Below, one piece after another: positions 1-6,140 of a stretch of DNA of 6,464 nucleotides. Made by a program: the position numbers and the translations under genes. The notes under the pieces were generated by a model. It ran no database searches. It was not told the origin of the DNA and worked only from the letters and a program-made list of their open reading frames with translations. The number at the start of each line of letters is the position of its first letter. Positions within the stretch are counted from its first letter, which is position 1. Source of the stretch: Spirochaetota bacterium (GTDB lineage Bacteria > Spirochaetota > Spirochaetia > SZUA-6); assembly GCA_003641675.1 (NCBI GenBank), contig QNBI01000124.1:1-6464 (forward strand), written 5' to 3'.

Positions 1-32
1 TAAAATGATTTTTAAAATAATATTTTATTTTA

Positions 33-61
33 TTGACATTTTTAGGCATCTGCAATATAAA
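33..61 (+). promoter_or_regulatory. Sigma-70-type promoter upstream of the aminotransferase gene
   Basis: A perfect -35 hexamer TTGACA (33-38) is followed after exactly 17 bp by TATAAA (56-61), one base from the consensus -10. The surrounding DNA is very AT-rich, which fits a strong vegetative promoter. Transcription would begin near position 68 and give a leader of about 110 nt that contains the repeat at 117-146. A second perfect -10 box, TATAAT, lies at 91-96, but no -35 box is recognisable at 16-18 bp from it, so it is not called separately. No other promoter of this quality is seen in the window. Confidence 0.7.
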
Positions 62-116
62 AACATTAAGGATTTTCGATGATCTTTAGTTATAATGCAT
101 AATTCCTGACTGTTCA

Positions 117-146
117 GTTTAATTAACCATGGGTTTAATTAACCAT
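117..146. repeat. Tandem 14-bp direct repeat, candidate operator or leader hairpin
   Basis: The 14-mer GTTTAATTAACCAT occurs twice without mismatch, at 117-130 and 133-146, so the period is 16 bp. Each copy has the palindromic core TTAATTAA. The two copies also form an inverted pair: 119-128 can pair with 132-142 through ten base pairs with one bulged T and an ATG loop (129-131). The site lies between the promoter and the ribosome binding site of the aminotransferase. Two adjacent binding sites for a dimeric regulator, or an RNA hairpin in the leader, are both possible. The regulator is unknown and no regulator gene lies in the window. Confidence 0.5.
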
Positions 147-178
147 CGGATATCAACTATATATTTGGAGGTTTTCTA

Positions 179-1510
179 ATGACTGGCGAAGAAATTAAAA
201 GAATAGATAGGCAGTACAACCTGCATTCGTGGAGTGCTCAGGGTAAACTTAACCCGGTTGTTGTGGACCATGCAGAGGGTGTTTATTTCTGGGATGCAGA
301 CGGGAAAAAGTATATTGATATGTCATCTCAGCTTGTTAATATGAATATAGGTCATCACAACCGGAAAGTTATAGATGCTATAAAGAAGCAGGCAGATAAA
401 ATGCCCTATATAGGTCCCGGTTTTGCAGTTGATGTAAGGGCAGAACTTGCAAGAAAGATAATAGAGGAAGTTGCACCGGATAATATGGGGAAGGTCTTTT
501 TCACTCTTGCAGGGGCGGAGGCTAATGAAAATGCCATTAAGATAGCAAGGATGTATACGGGAAGGCAGAAGATATTTTCGATGTACAGGTCGTACCATGG
601 AGCTACATACGGAGCTGCCAATTTAACAGGAGAACCGAGGAGATTTCCAAGCGAACCAGGGATTCCCGGTTTTGTAAAGTTTTTTAATCCTTATATATAC
701 CGTGCAGGAATAGAATTTAGTAGTGAAGAAGAGGCAAGTAAATACTATGTTGACAAACTGCGTGAACAGATTACATACGAGGGCAGAGATAATGTTGCGG
801 CGATCTTTTTAGAGGTTATTCCCGGAAGCAACGGAGTAATTATACCGCCGAAAGGTTATATAAAAGGCGTACGTGAAGTTTGTGATGAATTTGGTATATT
901 AATGGTATGCGACGAAGTAATGTCCGGATGGGGAAGAACCGGCGAGTGGTTTGCCTTTATGAACTGGGATGTAAAGCCGGATATTATTACCTTTGCAAAG
1001 GGGATTACCTGCGGATATGCTCCTATTGGAGGTGTTATAGTTACAAAGGAAATTGCAGATTATTTTAACGATCATGTACTTTACTGCGGGTTAACCTACA
1101 GTGCACATCTTTTAGGCTGTGCAGCAGGTATTGCTACAATAGACGTGTATAAGGAAGAGAAAATATTCGAAAATGTTAAGAAAATGGAGCCAGTATTAAA
1201 GGGTGAACTTTTAAAGTTAAAGAGTAAGCATAAATCACTCGGCGATGTAAGGGTAATGGGTCTTTTCGGTATGATAGAGCTTATTAAAAATACAAAAACA
1301 AAAGAAGCGTTAGTACCCTATGGAATGGATCCCGAAGGTACTATGAAAAAGATAGTACGTATGCTTTTAGATAAGGGATATAATACATACTCCCATGAGA
1401 ACTGTATTTCGGTCTCCCCTCCCTTAATAATAAACGAGGATCAGATAAAAGAGGGGCTTGCTATTTTGGATGATGTGTTAGACTACGTAGATACTCTTGT
1501 AGAGGAATAA
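179..1510 (+). CDS. Class III PLP-dependent aminotransferase (taurine / omega-amino-acid:oxoacid type)
   Basis: This 443-residue protein has the usual length and full motif set of class III (fold type I) aminotransferases: N-terminal HSWSAQ (16-21), the glycine-rich phosphate-binding segment AGAEANE (111-117), SYHG (138-141), the cofactor aspartate in VCDEV (D245), and the Schiff-base lysine in TFAKG (K274). It would move an amino group, often a terminal one, to a 2-oxo acid such as pyruvate or 2-oxoglutarate in the cytoplasm. The segments MSGWGRTGEWFAF, GLTYSAH and GLFGMIELIKN recall, from memory, proteins annotated as taurine aminotransferases or similar omega-aminotransferases, but substrate cannot be read from sequence. 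The start is well supported: GGAGG (167-171) lies 7 nt before ATG. The gene is first in a row of same-strand genes ending in a sodium-pump decarboxylase, so its product or its acceptor may belong to the same pathway. It looks intact. Confidence is high for the family and low for the substrate. Confidence 0.93.
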   Translation: MTGEEIKRIDRQYNLHSWSAQGKLNPVVVDHAEGVYFWDADGKKYIDMSSQLVNMNIGHHNRKVIDAIKKQADKMPYIGPGFAVDVRAELARKIIEEVAPDNMGKVFFTLAGAEANENAIKIARMYTGRQKIFSMYRSYHGATYGAANLTGEPRRFPSEPGIPGFVKFFNPYIYRAGIEFSSEEEASKYYVDKLREQITYEGRDNVAAIFLEVIPGSNGVIIPPKGYIKGVREVCDEFGILMVCDEVMSGWGRTGEWFAFMNWDVKPDIITFAKGITCGYAPIGGVIVTKEIADYFNDHVLYCGLTYSAHLLGCAAGIATIDVYKEEKIFENVKKMEPVLKGELLKLKSKHKSLGDVRVMGLFGMIELIKNTKTKEALVPYGMDPEGTMKKIVRMLLDKGYNTYSHENCISVSPPLIINEDQIKEGLAILDDVLDYVDTLVEE

Positions 1511-1535
1511 AATTAAAGCGGAACTTAGTAATTTT

Positions 1536-2274
1536 GTCAGTACATAATCGATAGTTGCGGTAGATGCGGAAAATGGTGAGATGGGCGGTGCTGTCCAGTC
1601 TCACTATTTTTCTGTAGGCGGTACGGTAATATGGCCTCTTCCCGGAGTGGGAGTTGTGGCTACGCAGGCAATGGTTAACCCCGATTTCGGGCCTTTAGAG
1701 CTTAAATTAATGAAAGAGGGGCATTCTCCGAAAGATGTCCTTGGCCAAATGCTTTCGGCCGATTCGGGGAGAAAGATGCGCCAGGTGGCACTTATAAATA
1801 CCAGAGGCGAAACAGCAGCTTTTACAGGGAATAAGTGCATAGGAGAGGCGGGGCATATTAAAGGTTCAGGCTACAGCGTGCAGGCCAATATGATGCTTAA
1901 AAGCACCGTATGGAAGGTAATGGAATACGCCTTCCTGCATACGGAAGGACCGCTTGCAGAGAGGCTTCTTGCCGCATTGGAGGCAGCGGAAGGGGAGGGC
2001 GGCGATATAAGGGGCCGGAGATGTCGCACTGGAGAATAACGATACAGGAAATGCCCTTCTTGAGTACTCATTAGCGGAAAAACTGGACCCTGAAAACGAG
2101 GAACTTAAATATTGGCATGGCCTTGCCCTTGCAGGTATGGAAAAGGAAAAAGAGGCTGTGGAAAAACTTGCCGGTGTTTATAGGAAAAACCCTTTATGGC
2201 GCGAGCTGACACAGAGGGTTGTGACTGCCGGAATAGTAACGATAGATAAAAATATCCTAAAAAAGCTAATTTAA
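1536..2274 (+). pseudogene. Decayed DUF1028 (COG3342, Ntn-hydrolase-like) gene with TPR-like tail
   Basis: Reading from 1548 gives SIVAVDAENGEMGGAVQSHY and continues to GPLAERLLAALEAAEG and GGDIRGR near 2018, which is the DUF1028 signature. Three lesions are visible. No start codon with a ribosome binding site is in frame upstream. A TAA at 1545-1547 sits where DUF1028 proteins normally have an aromatic residue in their T-[FY]-SIVA opening. After GGDIRGR the frame runs into unrelated residues and a stop (2037-2039), while the family's TPR-like tail resumes in another frame from about 2017 (ALENNDTGNALLEYSLAEKL) and ends at TAA 2272-2274. The usual stretch between GR and the tail, roughly 60-70 residues by my recollection of the family, is missing, so a deletion joined near 2017-2022 is the simplest reading. 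The open stretch 1581-2039 is therefore a fragment, not a gene with a natural start. DUF1028 has no established biochemical function. Position suggests it once shared the operon with the aminotransferase. Confidence 0.85.
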
Positions 2275-2292
2275 TAAGAATGTTCCCTACAC

Positions 2293-2322
2293 TTGACTCT
2301 GTTTTTATATTATATTTGTAAT
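2293..2322 (+). promoter_or_regulatory. Candidate promoter for oadGAB
   Basis: TTGACT (2293-2298) and TGTAAT (2317-2322) each differ by one base from the consensus hexamers and are separated by 18 bp, in the AT-rich gap after the decayed DUF1028 gene. The -10 box overlaps the perfect palindrome at 2318-2333, which suggests control by a bound regulator. The promoter would let the pump genes be expressed apart from the aminotransferase. AT-rich DNA yields such matches by chance, so this is a moderate-to-weak call. Confidence 0.4.
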
Positions 2323-2333
2323 TTATAAATTAC
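2318..2333. promoter_or_regulatory. Perfect 16-bp palindrome, candidate operator of the decarboxylase genes
   Basis: GTAATTTATAAATTAC is identical to its reverse complement over all 16 bases. The half-site AAATTAC (2327-2333) occurs again at 2338-2344, 11 bp, or about one helical turn, further on. The palindrome overlaps the candidate -10 box and ends 28 bp before the first possible oadG start. A dimeric transcription factor binding here would block the polymerase. It is too AT-rich and too tight, having no loop, to act as a transcription terminator. I do not recognise the regulator family. Confidence 0.45.
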
Positions 2334-2361
2334 TTTTAAATTACTGTTAATAAAAGCGGGG

Positions 2362-2652
2362 ATGCATATGTTTCAAGAGGGTTTCGGTGTTTGCTTAACA
2401 GGATTAGCCGCAGGTGTTGCCTTTCTAATTGTACTTGTTATACTTGTAAAATTAATTAGTCTGATTTTTGCAGCCGCTGCCAGGGGTTCCGGTGAAATGG
2501 AAGTGCCTCCCGGTTTTTTGGCGGAAACTGTGGAAACACCGGTTCCCCGGGCAGCTGCAGCAGCCGGAACAGCAGGAAGCGACGCCAATTTTAAGAGTAT
2601 AGCAATTGCAATAGCGGCGGTTAAGGCGCGTTCCGATAAAGACATGGAATAG
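2362..2652 (+). CDS. oadG: Sodium-pumping decarboxylase gamma subunit (OadG family)
   Basis: This small protein of 96 residues has one membrane helix at about residues 8-35 (LTGLAAGVAFLIVLVILVKL), then a short Ala/Gly/Pro-rich hydrophilic linker, and ends in the alanine/isoleucine-rich stretch typical of OadG (SIAIAIAAVKARSDKDME). OadG-type subunits anchor the cytoplasmic alpha subunit to the membrane beta subunit and stabilise the pump. Identification rests on this architecture, on length, and on placement directly before alpha and beta genes; the sequence alone is weakly conserved. The histidine cluster reported at the tail of enterobacterial OadG is absent here. Two starts are possible: ATG at 2362 and ATG at 2368. 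The G-run at 2358-2361 is adjacent to the first but about 6 nt from the second, so 2368 (94 residues) may be the true start. Confidence 0.85.
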   Translation: MHMFQEGFGVCLTGLAAGVAFLIVLVILVKLISLIFAAAARGSGEMEVPPGFLAETVETPVPRAAAAAGTAGSDANFKSIAIAIAAVKARSDKDME

Positions 2653-2719
2653 TTAAGAGGACTGAACCGGAAGTTTTAAATAACTTACTGCTTTTAACAG
2701 AAGGAGTGTGAAAAGAGCT

Positions 2720-4705
2720 ATGGGTAAAAAGAAAATATCATTTATGATGACAGCTTTCCGTGACGGATTCCAGTCGGCTTTCGGTGCACGGGTATTTACA
2801 AAGGATTTTCTCCCTGCGGTAGAAGCTGCAAGGGATGCCGGAATTAATCATTACGAGGCCGGCGGAGGCGCGAGGTTCCAATCTCTTTACTTTTACTGCA
2901 ACGAAGATGCTTTTGATATGATGGACTCATTTCGGAAAGCTGCAGGACCTAATGCAAATCTACAGACCTTAGCACGCGGTATTAACGTTGTCGGTTTGGA
3001 TTCCCAGCCCCGGGATATTATAAAGATGCATGCCGAGCTCTTTAAAAAACACGGAATAACAACAATAAGAAATTTTGACGCACTAAACGATGTTAATAAC
3101 CTTATTTACAGCGGACAGTGTATTGTAGATGCAGGGTTAAAGCACGAGATTAGCATTACTCTAATGGCTCTGCCTCCAGGTGTTGCCGGTGCTCATACAG
3201 CAGAATTCTACTTTGATGTATTAAAAAAGATACTTAAAGCGGGAGTTCATTTCGATTCTATTGTGTTTAAGGATGCTTCAGGAACAGCACCTCCTCAGGT
3301 AGTTTACGACACTATAAAGCTTGCCCGTTCGTATGTTCCGGAAGGTACGCATTTGCACTTCCATACGCATGAAACAGCCGGAATTAGTATTATCTCCTAC
3401 AGAGCAGCGCTGGATGCCGGTGCGGACGGAATAGACCTCTCTATGGCTCCTGTCTCCGGGGGGACGGCACAGCCGGATATCATTACTATGTGGCATGCTC
3501 TTCGGGGTACAGACTATGACCTTGGTGTGGATATAAACAAGATTATTAAGGCGGAAGATGTTTTTAAGGACTGCATGAAAGACTATTTTGTGCCGCCGGA
3601 GGCGACACGTGTTGAGCCGATAATACCATTTTCTCCCATGCCGGGGGGAGCTCTGACTGCCAATACTCAGATGATGCGCGATACCGGAACCCTGGATCAG
3701 TTCGGCAAAATAATAGACGCCATGGGTGAGGTTATAAGACTTGGCGGTTTCGGGACTTCTGTAACTCCTGTTTCGCAGTTCTATTTTCAGCAGGCCTTCA
3801 ACAATGTCGTTTTCGGTCCATGGAAGAGGATTGCTCCGGGTTATGGGAAAATGGTTCTTGGCTACTTCGGGAAAACCCCTGTGGAGCCCGACCCTGAGAT
3901 AGTAGAGCTTGCACGTGTTCAGCTTAAACTGGAGCCAACAAAGAAAAGCCCGCTTGACATTAACGATGCAGATCCTAACAAAGGTGCGGAAGTGGCAAAA
4001 AAAATGCTTAAAGAGGCAGGGCTTCCGGTTACAGATGAGAATATCTTTATAACTGCAACCTGTAAGGAGAAAGGTATTACCTTCCTTAAAGGTGAAGCTA
4101 AAATAGGAGTAAGAAAGAAGAAGAAAAAGGGCAAAGCGGTATATAATGTTACTGTAAACGGCACGACATACAGGGTACAGATAAATGATAAAAAAGCCGT
4201 TGTTAATAATGAAGTTTATGATATAGATATCCGGGAAGCAGGAGAAGGTGAAGCTGTTTCTGCTTCACCGGCACCAGGTCCTGCACCCAGGCTTGCTCAT
4301 GCGCCTGTGCCTGGGACATCTGCCCAACCAGTACGGACTGTACAGCCAGCTGCACCTTCTGCGCCTGCTGCTCAAAGAGCTTCCTCTGCGGCCAAACCTG
4401 CTGCAGCCAGGCCGACCCCAGTACCAGCGCAGCCTGCAGCCAGAACTGCCGCACAGTCGGCAGATAGATCGTCTGCGGGTACGGGCGGACATACCCTTGT
4501 AAAGGCGCCTCTCCCCGGTACAATCATAAGAATTGTTAAGAAAGTAGGCGATACGGTAAAGAGAGGAGACTCCATACTGGTACTGGAAGCTATGAAAATG
4601 GAAACAGATATTCCTTCCACTGTTGACGGTGTAATAGAAGAGATTAGTGTTAAATCGGGAGATCAGGTGGCAACGCAGCAGGTCCTTGCCAGAATAAAGG
4701 TATAG
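2720..4705 (+). CDS. oadA: Biotin-dependent decarboxylase alpha subunit (oxaloacetate decarboxylase-like carboxyltransferase plus biotin carrier)
   Basis: Counted from ATG 2720 the protein has 661 residues, in the usual range for OadA. Order: an HMGL-like carboxyltransferase barrel (about 5-270) with TAFRDG (D15), FKDASG (K184, the expected active-site lysine) and HFHTHETAG (metal-binding H215 and H217); the conserved PYC/OADA domain (about 290-460); a small strand-rich piece with VTVNGTTYRV (477-486) after five lysines; an Ala/Pro linker (about 512-589); and a biotinyl domain with EAMKMET, biotin on K626. It should transfer a carboxyl group, by default from oxaloacetate, to biotin, for release by the beta subunit with Na+ export. 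The opening motif reads FRDGFQS instead of LRDxHQS, and AGGGARFQ replaces the usual WGGATFD, so this is a divergent branch and the substrate is uncertain. GTG at 2708 is only 1 nt from AAGGAG (2701-2706) and is unlikely as a start; ATG 2720, 13 nt away, is preferred. Confidence 0.9.
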   Translation: MGKKKISFMMTAFRDGFQSAFGARVFTKDFLPAVEAARDAGINHYEAGGGARFQSLYFYCNEDAFDMMDSFRKAAGPNANLQTLARGINVVGLDSQPRDIIKMHAELFKKHGITTIRNFDALNDVNNLIYSGQCIVDAGLKHEISITLMALPPGVAGAHTAEFYFDVLKKILKAGVHFDSIVFKDASGTAPPQVVYDTIKLARSYVPEGTHLHFHTHETAGISIISYRAALDAGADGIDLSMAPVSGGTAQPDIITMWHALRGTDYDLGVDINKIIKAEDVFKDCMKDYFVPPEATRVEPIIPFSPMPGGALTANTQMMRDTGTLDQFGKIIDAMGEVIRLGGFGTSVTPVSQFYFQQAFNNVVFGPWKRIAPGYGKMVLGYFGKTPVEPDPEIVELARVQLKLEPTKKSPLDINDADPNKGAEVAKKMLKEAGLPVTDENIFITATCKEKGITFLKGEAKIGVRKKKKKGKAVYNVTVNGTTYRVQINDKKAVVNNEVYDIDIREAGEGEAVSASPAPGPAPRLAHAPVPGTSAQPVRTVQPAAPSAPAAQRASSAAKPAAARPTPVPAQPAARTAAQSADRSSAGTGGHTLVKAPLPGTIIRIVKKVGDTVKRGDSILVLEAMKMETDIPSTVDGVIEEISVKSGDQVATQQVLARIKV

Positions 4706-4729
4706 ATAAAGGTATAGATAAAGGTATAG
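4694..4729 (+). repeat. Three perfect 12-bp repeats that repeat the oadA stop
   Basis: ATAAAGGTATAG occurs three times head to tail (4694-4705, 4706-4717, 4718-4729) with no mismatch. The first copy is the true end of oadA (Ile-Lys-Val-stop). Because 12 is a multiple of three, the other copies place two more in-frame TAG stops after it. The array fills most of the gap to oadB and ends where the oadB ribosome binding site (AGGGG, 4728-4732) begins. Replication slippage is the simplest origin. Copy number would change the oadA-oadB distance and might affect translational coupling. Confidence 0.95.
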
Positions 4730-4741
4730 GGGAAATTAAAC

Positions 4742-5875
4742 ATGAGCGATGTAACTGTGTTAGCAAATTTCTGGAAGTCTTCAGGGATTACCGTCTTAAC
4801 AGGCGGACAGGTATTAATGATTGCAATCGGTTTTTTTCTTGTTTTTATTGCCGTAATCAAAAAGCTTCAGGCTCAAATACTAATCCCCCTTGCATTAGGA
4901 ATAATCCTAGCAAATGTCCCGATTAGCTTTATATCCGGCCCGACCGGTTTTTTGGGAAGCCTATATTCTTTCGGGATTGTTAAGGAGTTCTTTTTAATTT
5001 TCTTCTTTATCGGGCTCGGTGCCATGGCGGATTTCGGTCCTTTAATTGCAAATCCGAAAACAGGGCTCTTAGGACTTGCCTCGCAGGTTGGGATATTTGT
5101 AACCTTTATCATAGCTCTGCTTTTAGCTAATACATTCGGTTTTTCCTTAAAGAGTGCAGCTGTTGTCGGCATATTGGGGGCCGCCGACGGGGCTACCGCT
5201 ATGTTTCTCTCATCCAAACTTTCACCGGAGATATTCGGTGCTGTTGTAGTAACGGCTTATTTTTACATAGCTGTCCTTCCTGTTTTACAACCGCCGATTA
5301 TGAGAATGCTTGTAACGGAAGAGGAAAGAAAAATACGAATGCAGAGCCTTAAGGGAGTTTCACGAGCTGCAAAACTTGTTACGGCTTCTTTAGTACTTAT
5401 CCTATGCATTATCTTTGTTCCCGCAGTTTCACCTTTAGTAGGGGCTTTTGTTTTTGGAAATATATTAAAAGAATCCCGTGTTGCGGACAAACTTACAAAG
5501 GCTGCACGTGATGAGCTTCTGGATATTACTACAATATTTTTAGGATTAACTGCAGGGTCTATGCTCTCCGCATCCTCCTTTTTAAAGTTGGAGACTTTGG
5601 GGATTGTTATTTTAGGCTTTCTTGCTGTAATTACCGGGACCTTTACAGGAGTTCTCCTTGCAAAAATTATGAATAAGCTATCCAAAGAACCTGTGAATCC
5701 TCTTATAGGAGCTGCAGGTGTTTCTGCTCTCCCGGTGGCGTCGAGAGTCGTCTATACCGAAGGCGCAAGGTACGATGCGAAAAATCAGCTTCTCCTCCAT
5801 GCCATGGGTCCCAATGTGGCTGGTTTAATAGCATCTCTGATTACAGCAGGCATATTTTTATCTATACTGGGATAA
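4742..5875 (+). CDS. oadB: Sodium-pumping decarboxylase beta subunit (OadB/GcdB/MmdB family)
   Basis: This 377-residue, very hydrophobic membrane protein is the ion-translocating subunit: it removes CO2 from the carboxybiotin on the alpha subunit and couples this to Na+ export. Family motifs are present: GAMADFGPLIANPKT (93-107), the aspartate region GAADGATAM (146-154, D149, matching the essential Asp203 of Klebsiella OadB), QPPIMRML (183-190), EERKIRM (194-200), and NPLIGAAGVSALPVASRV (319-336) with the conserved Asn, Gly, Ser and Arg (N319, G323, S328, R335). HAMGPNVAG (353-361) closes the protein. The length matches the short form of the family rather than the 433-residue Klebsiella protein. 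The motif written GGADGPTA in Klebsiella reads GAADGATA here, a mild departure. AGGGG (4728-4732) lies 9 nt before ATG. The gene is third in the row after oadG and oadA, 36 nt after the oadA stop, and is probably co-transcribed. It appears intact. The family also serves glutaconyl-CoA and methylmalonyl-CoA decarboxylases, so beta alone does not define the substrate. Confidence 0.95.
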   Translation: MSDVTVLANFWKSSGITVLTGGQVLMIAIGFFLVFIAVIKKLQAQILIPLALGIILANVPISFISGPTGFLGSLYSFGIVKEFFLIFFFIGLGAMADFGPLIANPKTGLLGLASQVGIFVTFIIALLLANTFGFSLKSAAVVGILGAADGATAMFLSSKLSPEIFGAVVVTAYFYIAVLPVLQPPIMRMLVTEEERKIRMQSLKGVSRAAKLVTASLVLILCIIFVPAVSPLVGAFVFGNILKESRVADKLTKAARDELLDITTIFLGLTAGSMLSASSFLKLETLGIVILGFLAVITGTFTGVLLAKIMNKLSKEPVNPLIGAAGVSALPVASRVVYTEGARYDAKNQLLLHAMGPNVAGLIASLITAGIFLSILG

Positions 5876-6140
5876 GAAATTGTTTATTTATTTACAGCAG
5901 GGTAATTAAAAACTCTTATAAGAGATATCAAAGATTCTCTTAATTTACTCAAATGTTTATTTGCCAGCTGCCCACCTTCCATAGCAGCACAGGCAGGATA
6001 AAAAGAGAACTGTTCATTTATTATTAATTTTTTTCATCCTGAATGCCGGTCGTTGTCTAATAAAAGGGCAGAGTGCTACGGCCTTGTCCGCGGGGTATCT
6101 ACTAATTATTATGAAAAGTAAAATAATCAAGATTATATAT
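5876..6140. other. Intergenic stretch after oadB without a convincing gene
   Basis: Apart from the weak hairpin at 5919-5942, no gene, RNA or clear regulatory site could be supported here. On the minus strand a frame is open from 6033 to 5887 with stop 5884-5886 and an internal ATG at 5980-5982, giving a 32-residue product. It has no Shine-Dalgarno sequence and resembles nothing I recognise. A T-run at 6028-6034 has no GC-rich stem directly before it. The stretch may be old, decayed sequence next to the insertion element that seems to start near 6141. Confidence 0.5.
5919..5942 (+). terminator. Weak candidate transcription terminator after oadB
   Basis: TAAGAGA (5919-5925) and ATC (5927-5929) pair with GAT (5933-5935) and TCTCTTA (5936-5942), giving ten base pairs with one bulged T and an AAA loop. 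It starts 44 nt after the oadB stop, a sensible place for the operon to end. The stem is AU-rich and is followed only by ATTTAC, not a real U-run, so a classical intrinsic terminator is doubtful. No better hairpin with a U-tract was found between 5876 and 6140. Confidence 0.3.

Noticed and set aside
129..179. A 16-codon upstream open frame from ATG 129 whose TAA overlaps the aminotransferase ATG (TAATG)
   Set aside because: There is no Shine-Dalgarno sequence before it, and the ATG is the loop of the repeat hairpin. The overlap is probably chance.
1581..2039. Open frame of 152 codons read as a free-standing gene
   Set aside because: Homology to DUF1028 begins upstream of its ATG and its last residues are out of frame with the family, so it is a piece of the pseudogene.
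2708..2719. GTG start adding four residues to the alpha subunit
   Set aside because: It is only 1 nt from the AAGGAG sequence, too close for normal initiation; ATG 2720 fits the usual protein start better.
4203..4523. Long minus-strand and alternate-frame open frames across the alpha-subunit linker
   Set aside because: They are by-products of the GC-rich Ala/Pro codons of the linker. They give low-complexity products with no family resemblance.
5263..5685. Minus-strand open frame of 140 codons inside oadB, and a similar one at 4873-5217
   Set aside because: Both lie antisense to a clearly conserved membrane protein; codon bias of the sense strand explains them, and neither product resembles a known family.
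5965..5998. Hairpin with TGCC/GGCA and GCTGC/GCAGC arms as a terminator or small RNA
   Set aside because: It has a large internal loop and is not followed directly by a T-run; the nearest T-run is about 30 nt away.
5884..6033. Minus-strand open frame convergent with oadB, with a plausible-looking amino acid mix
   Set aside because: It has only 49 open codons, no ribosome binding site at its ATG and no family I recognise; it is within what chance allows.
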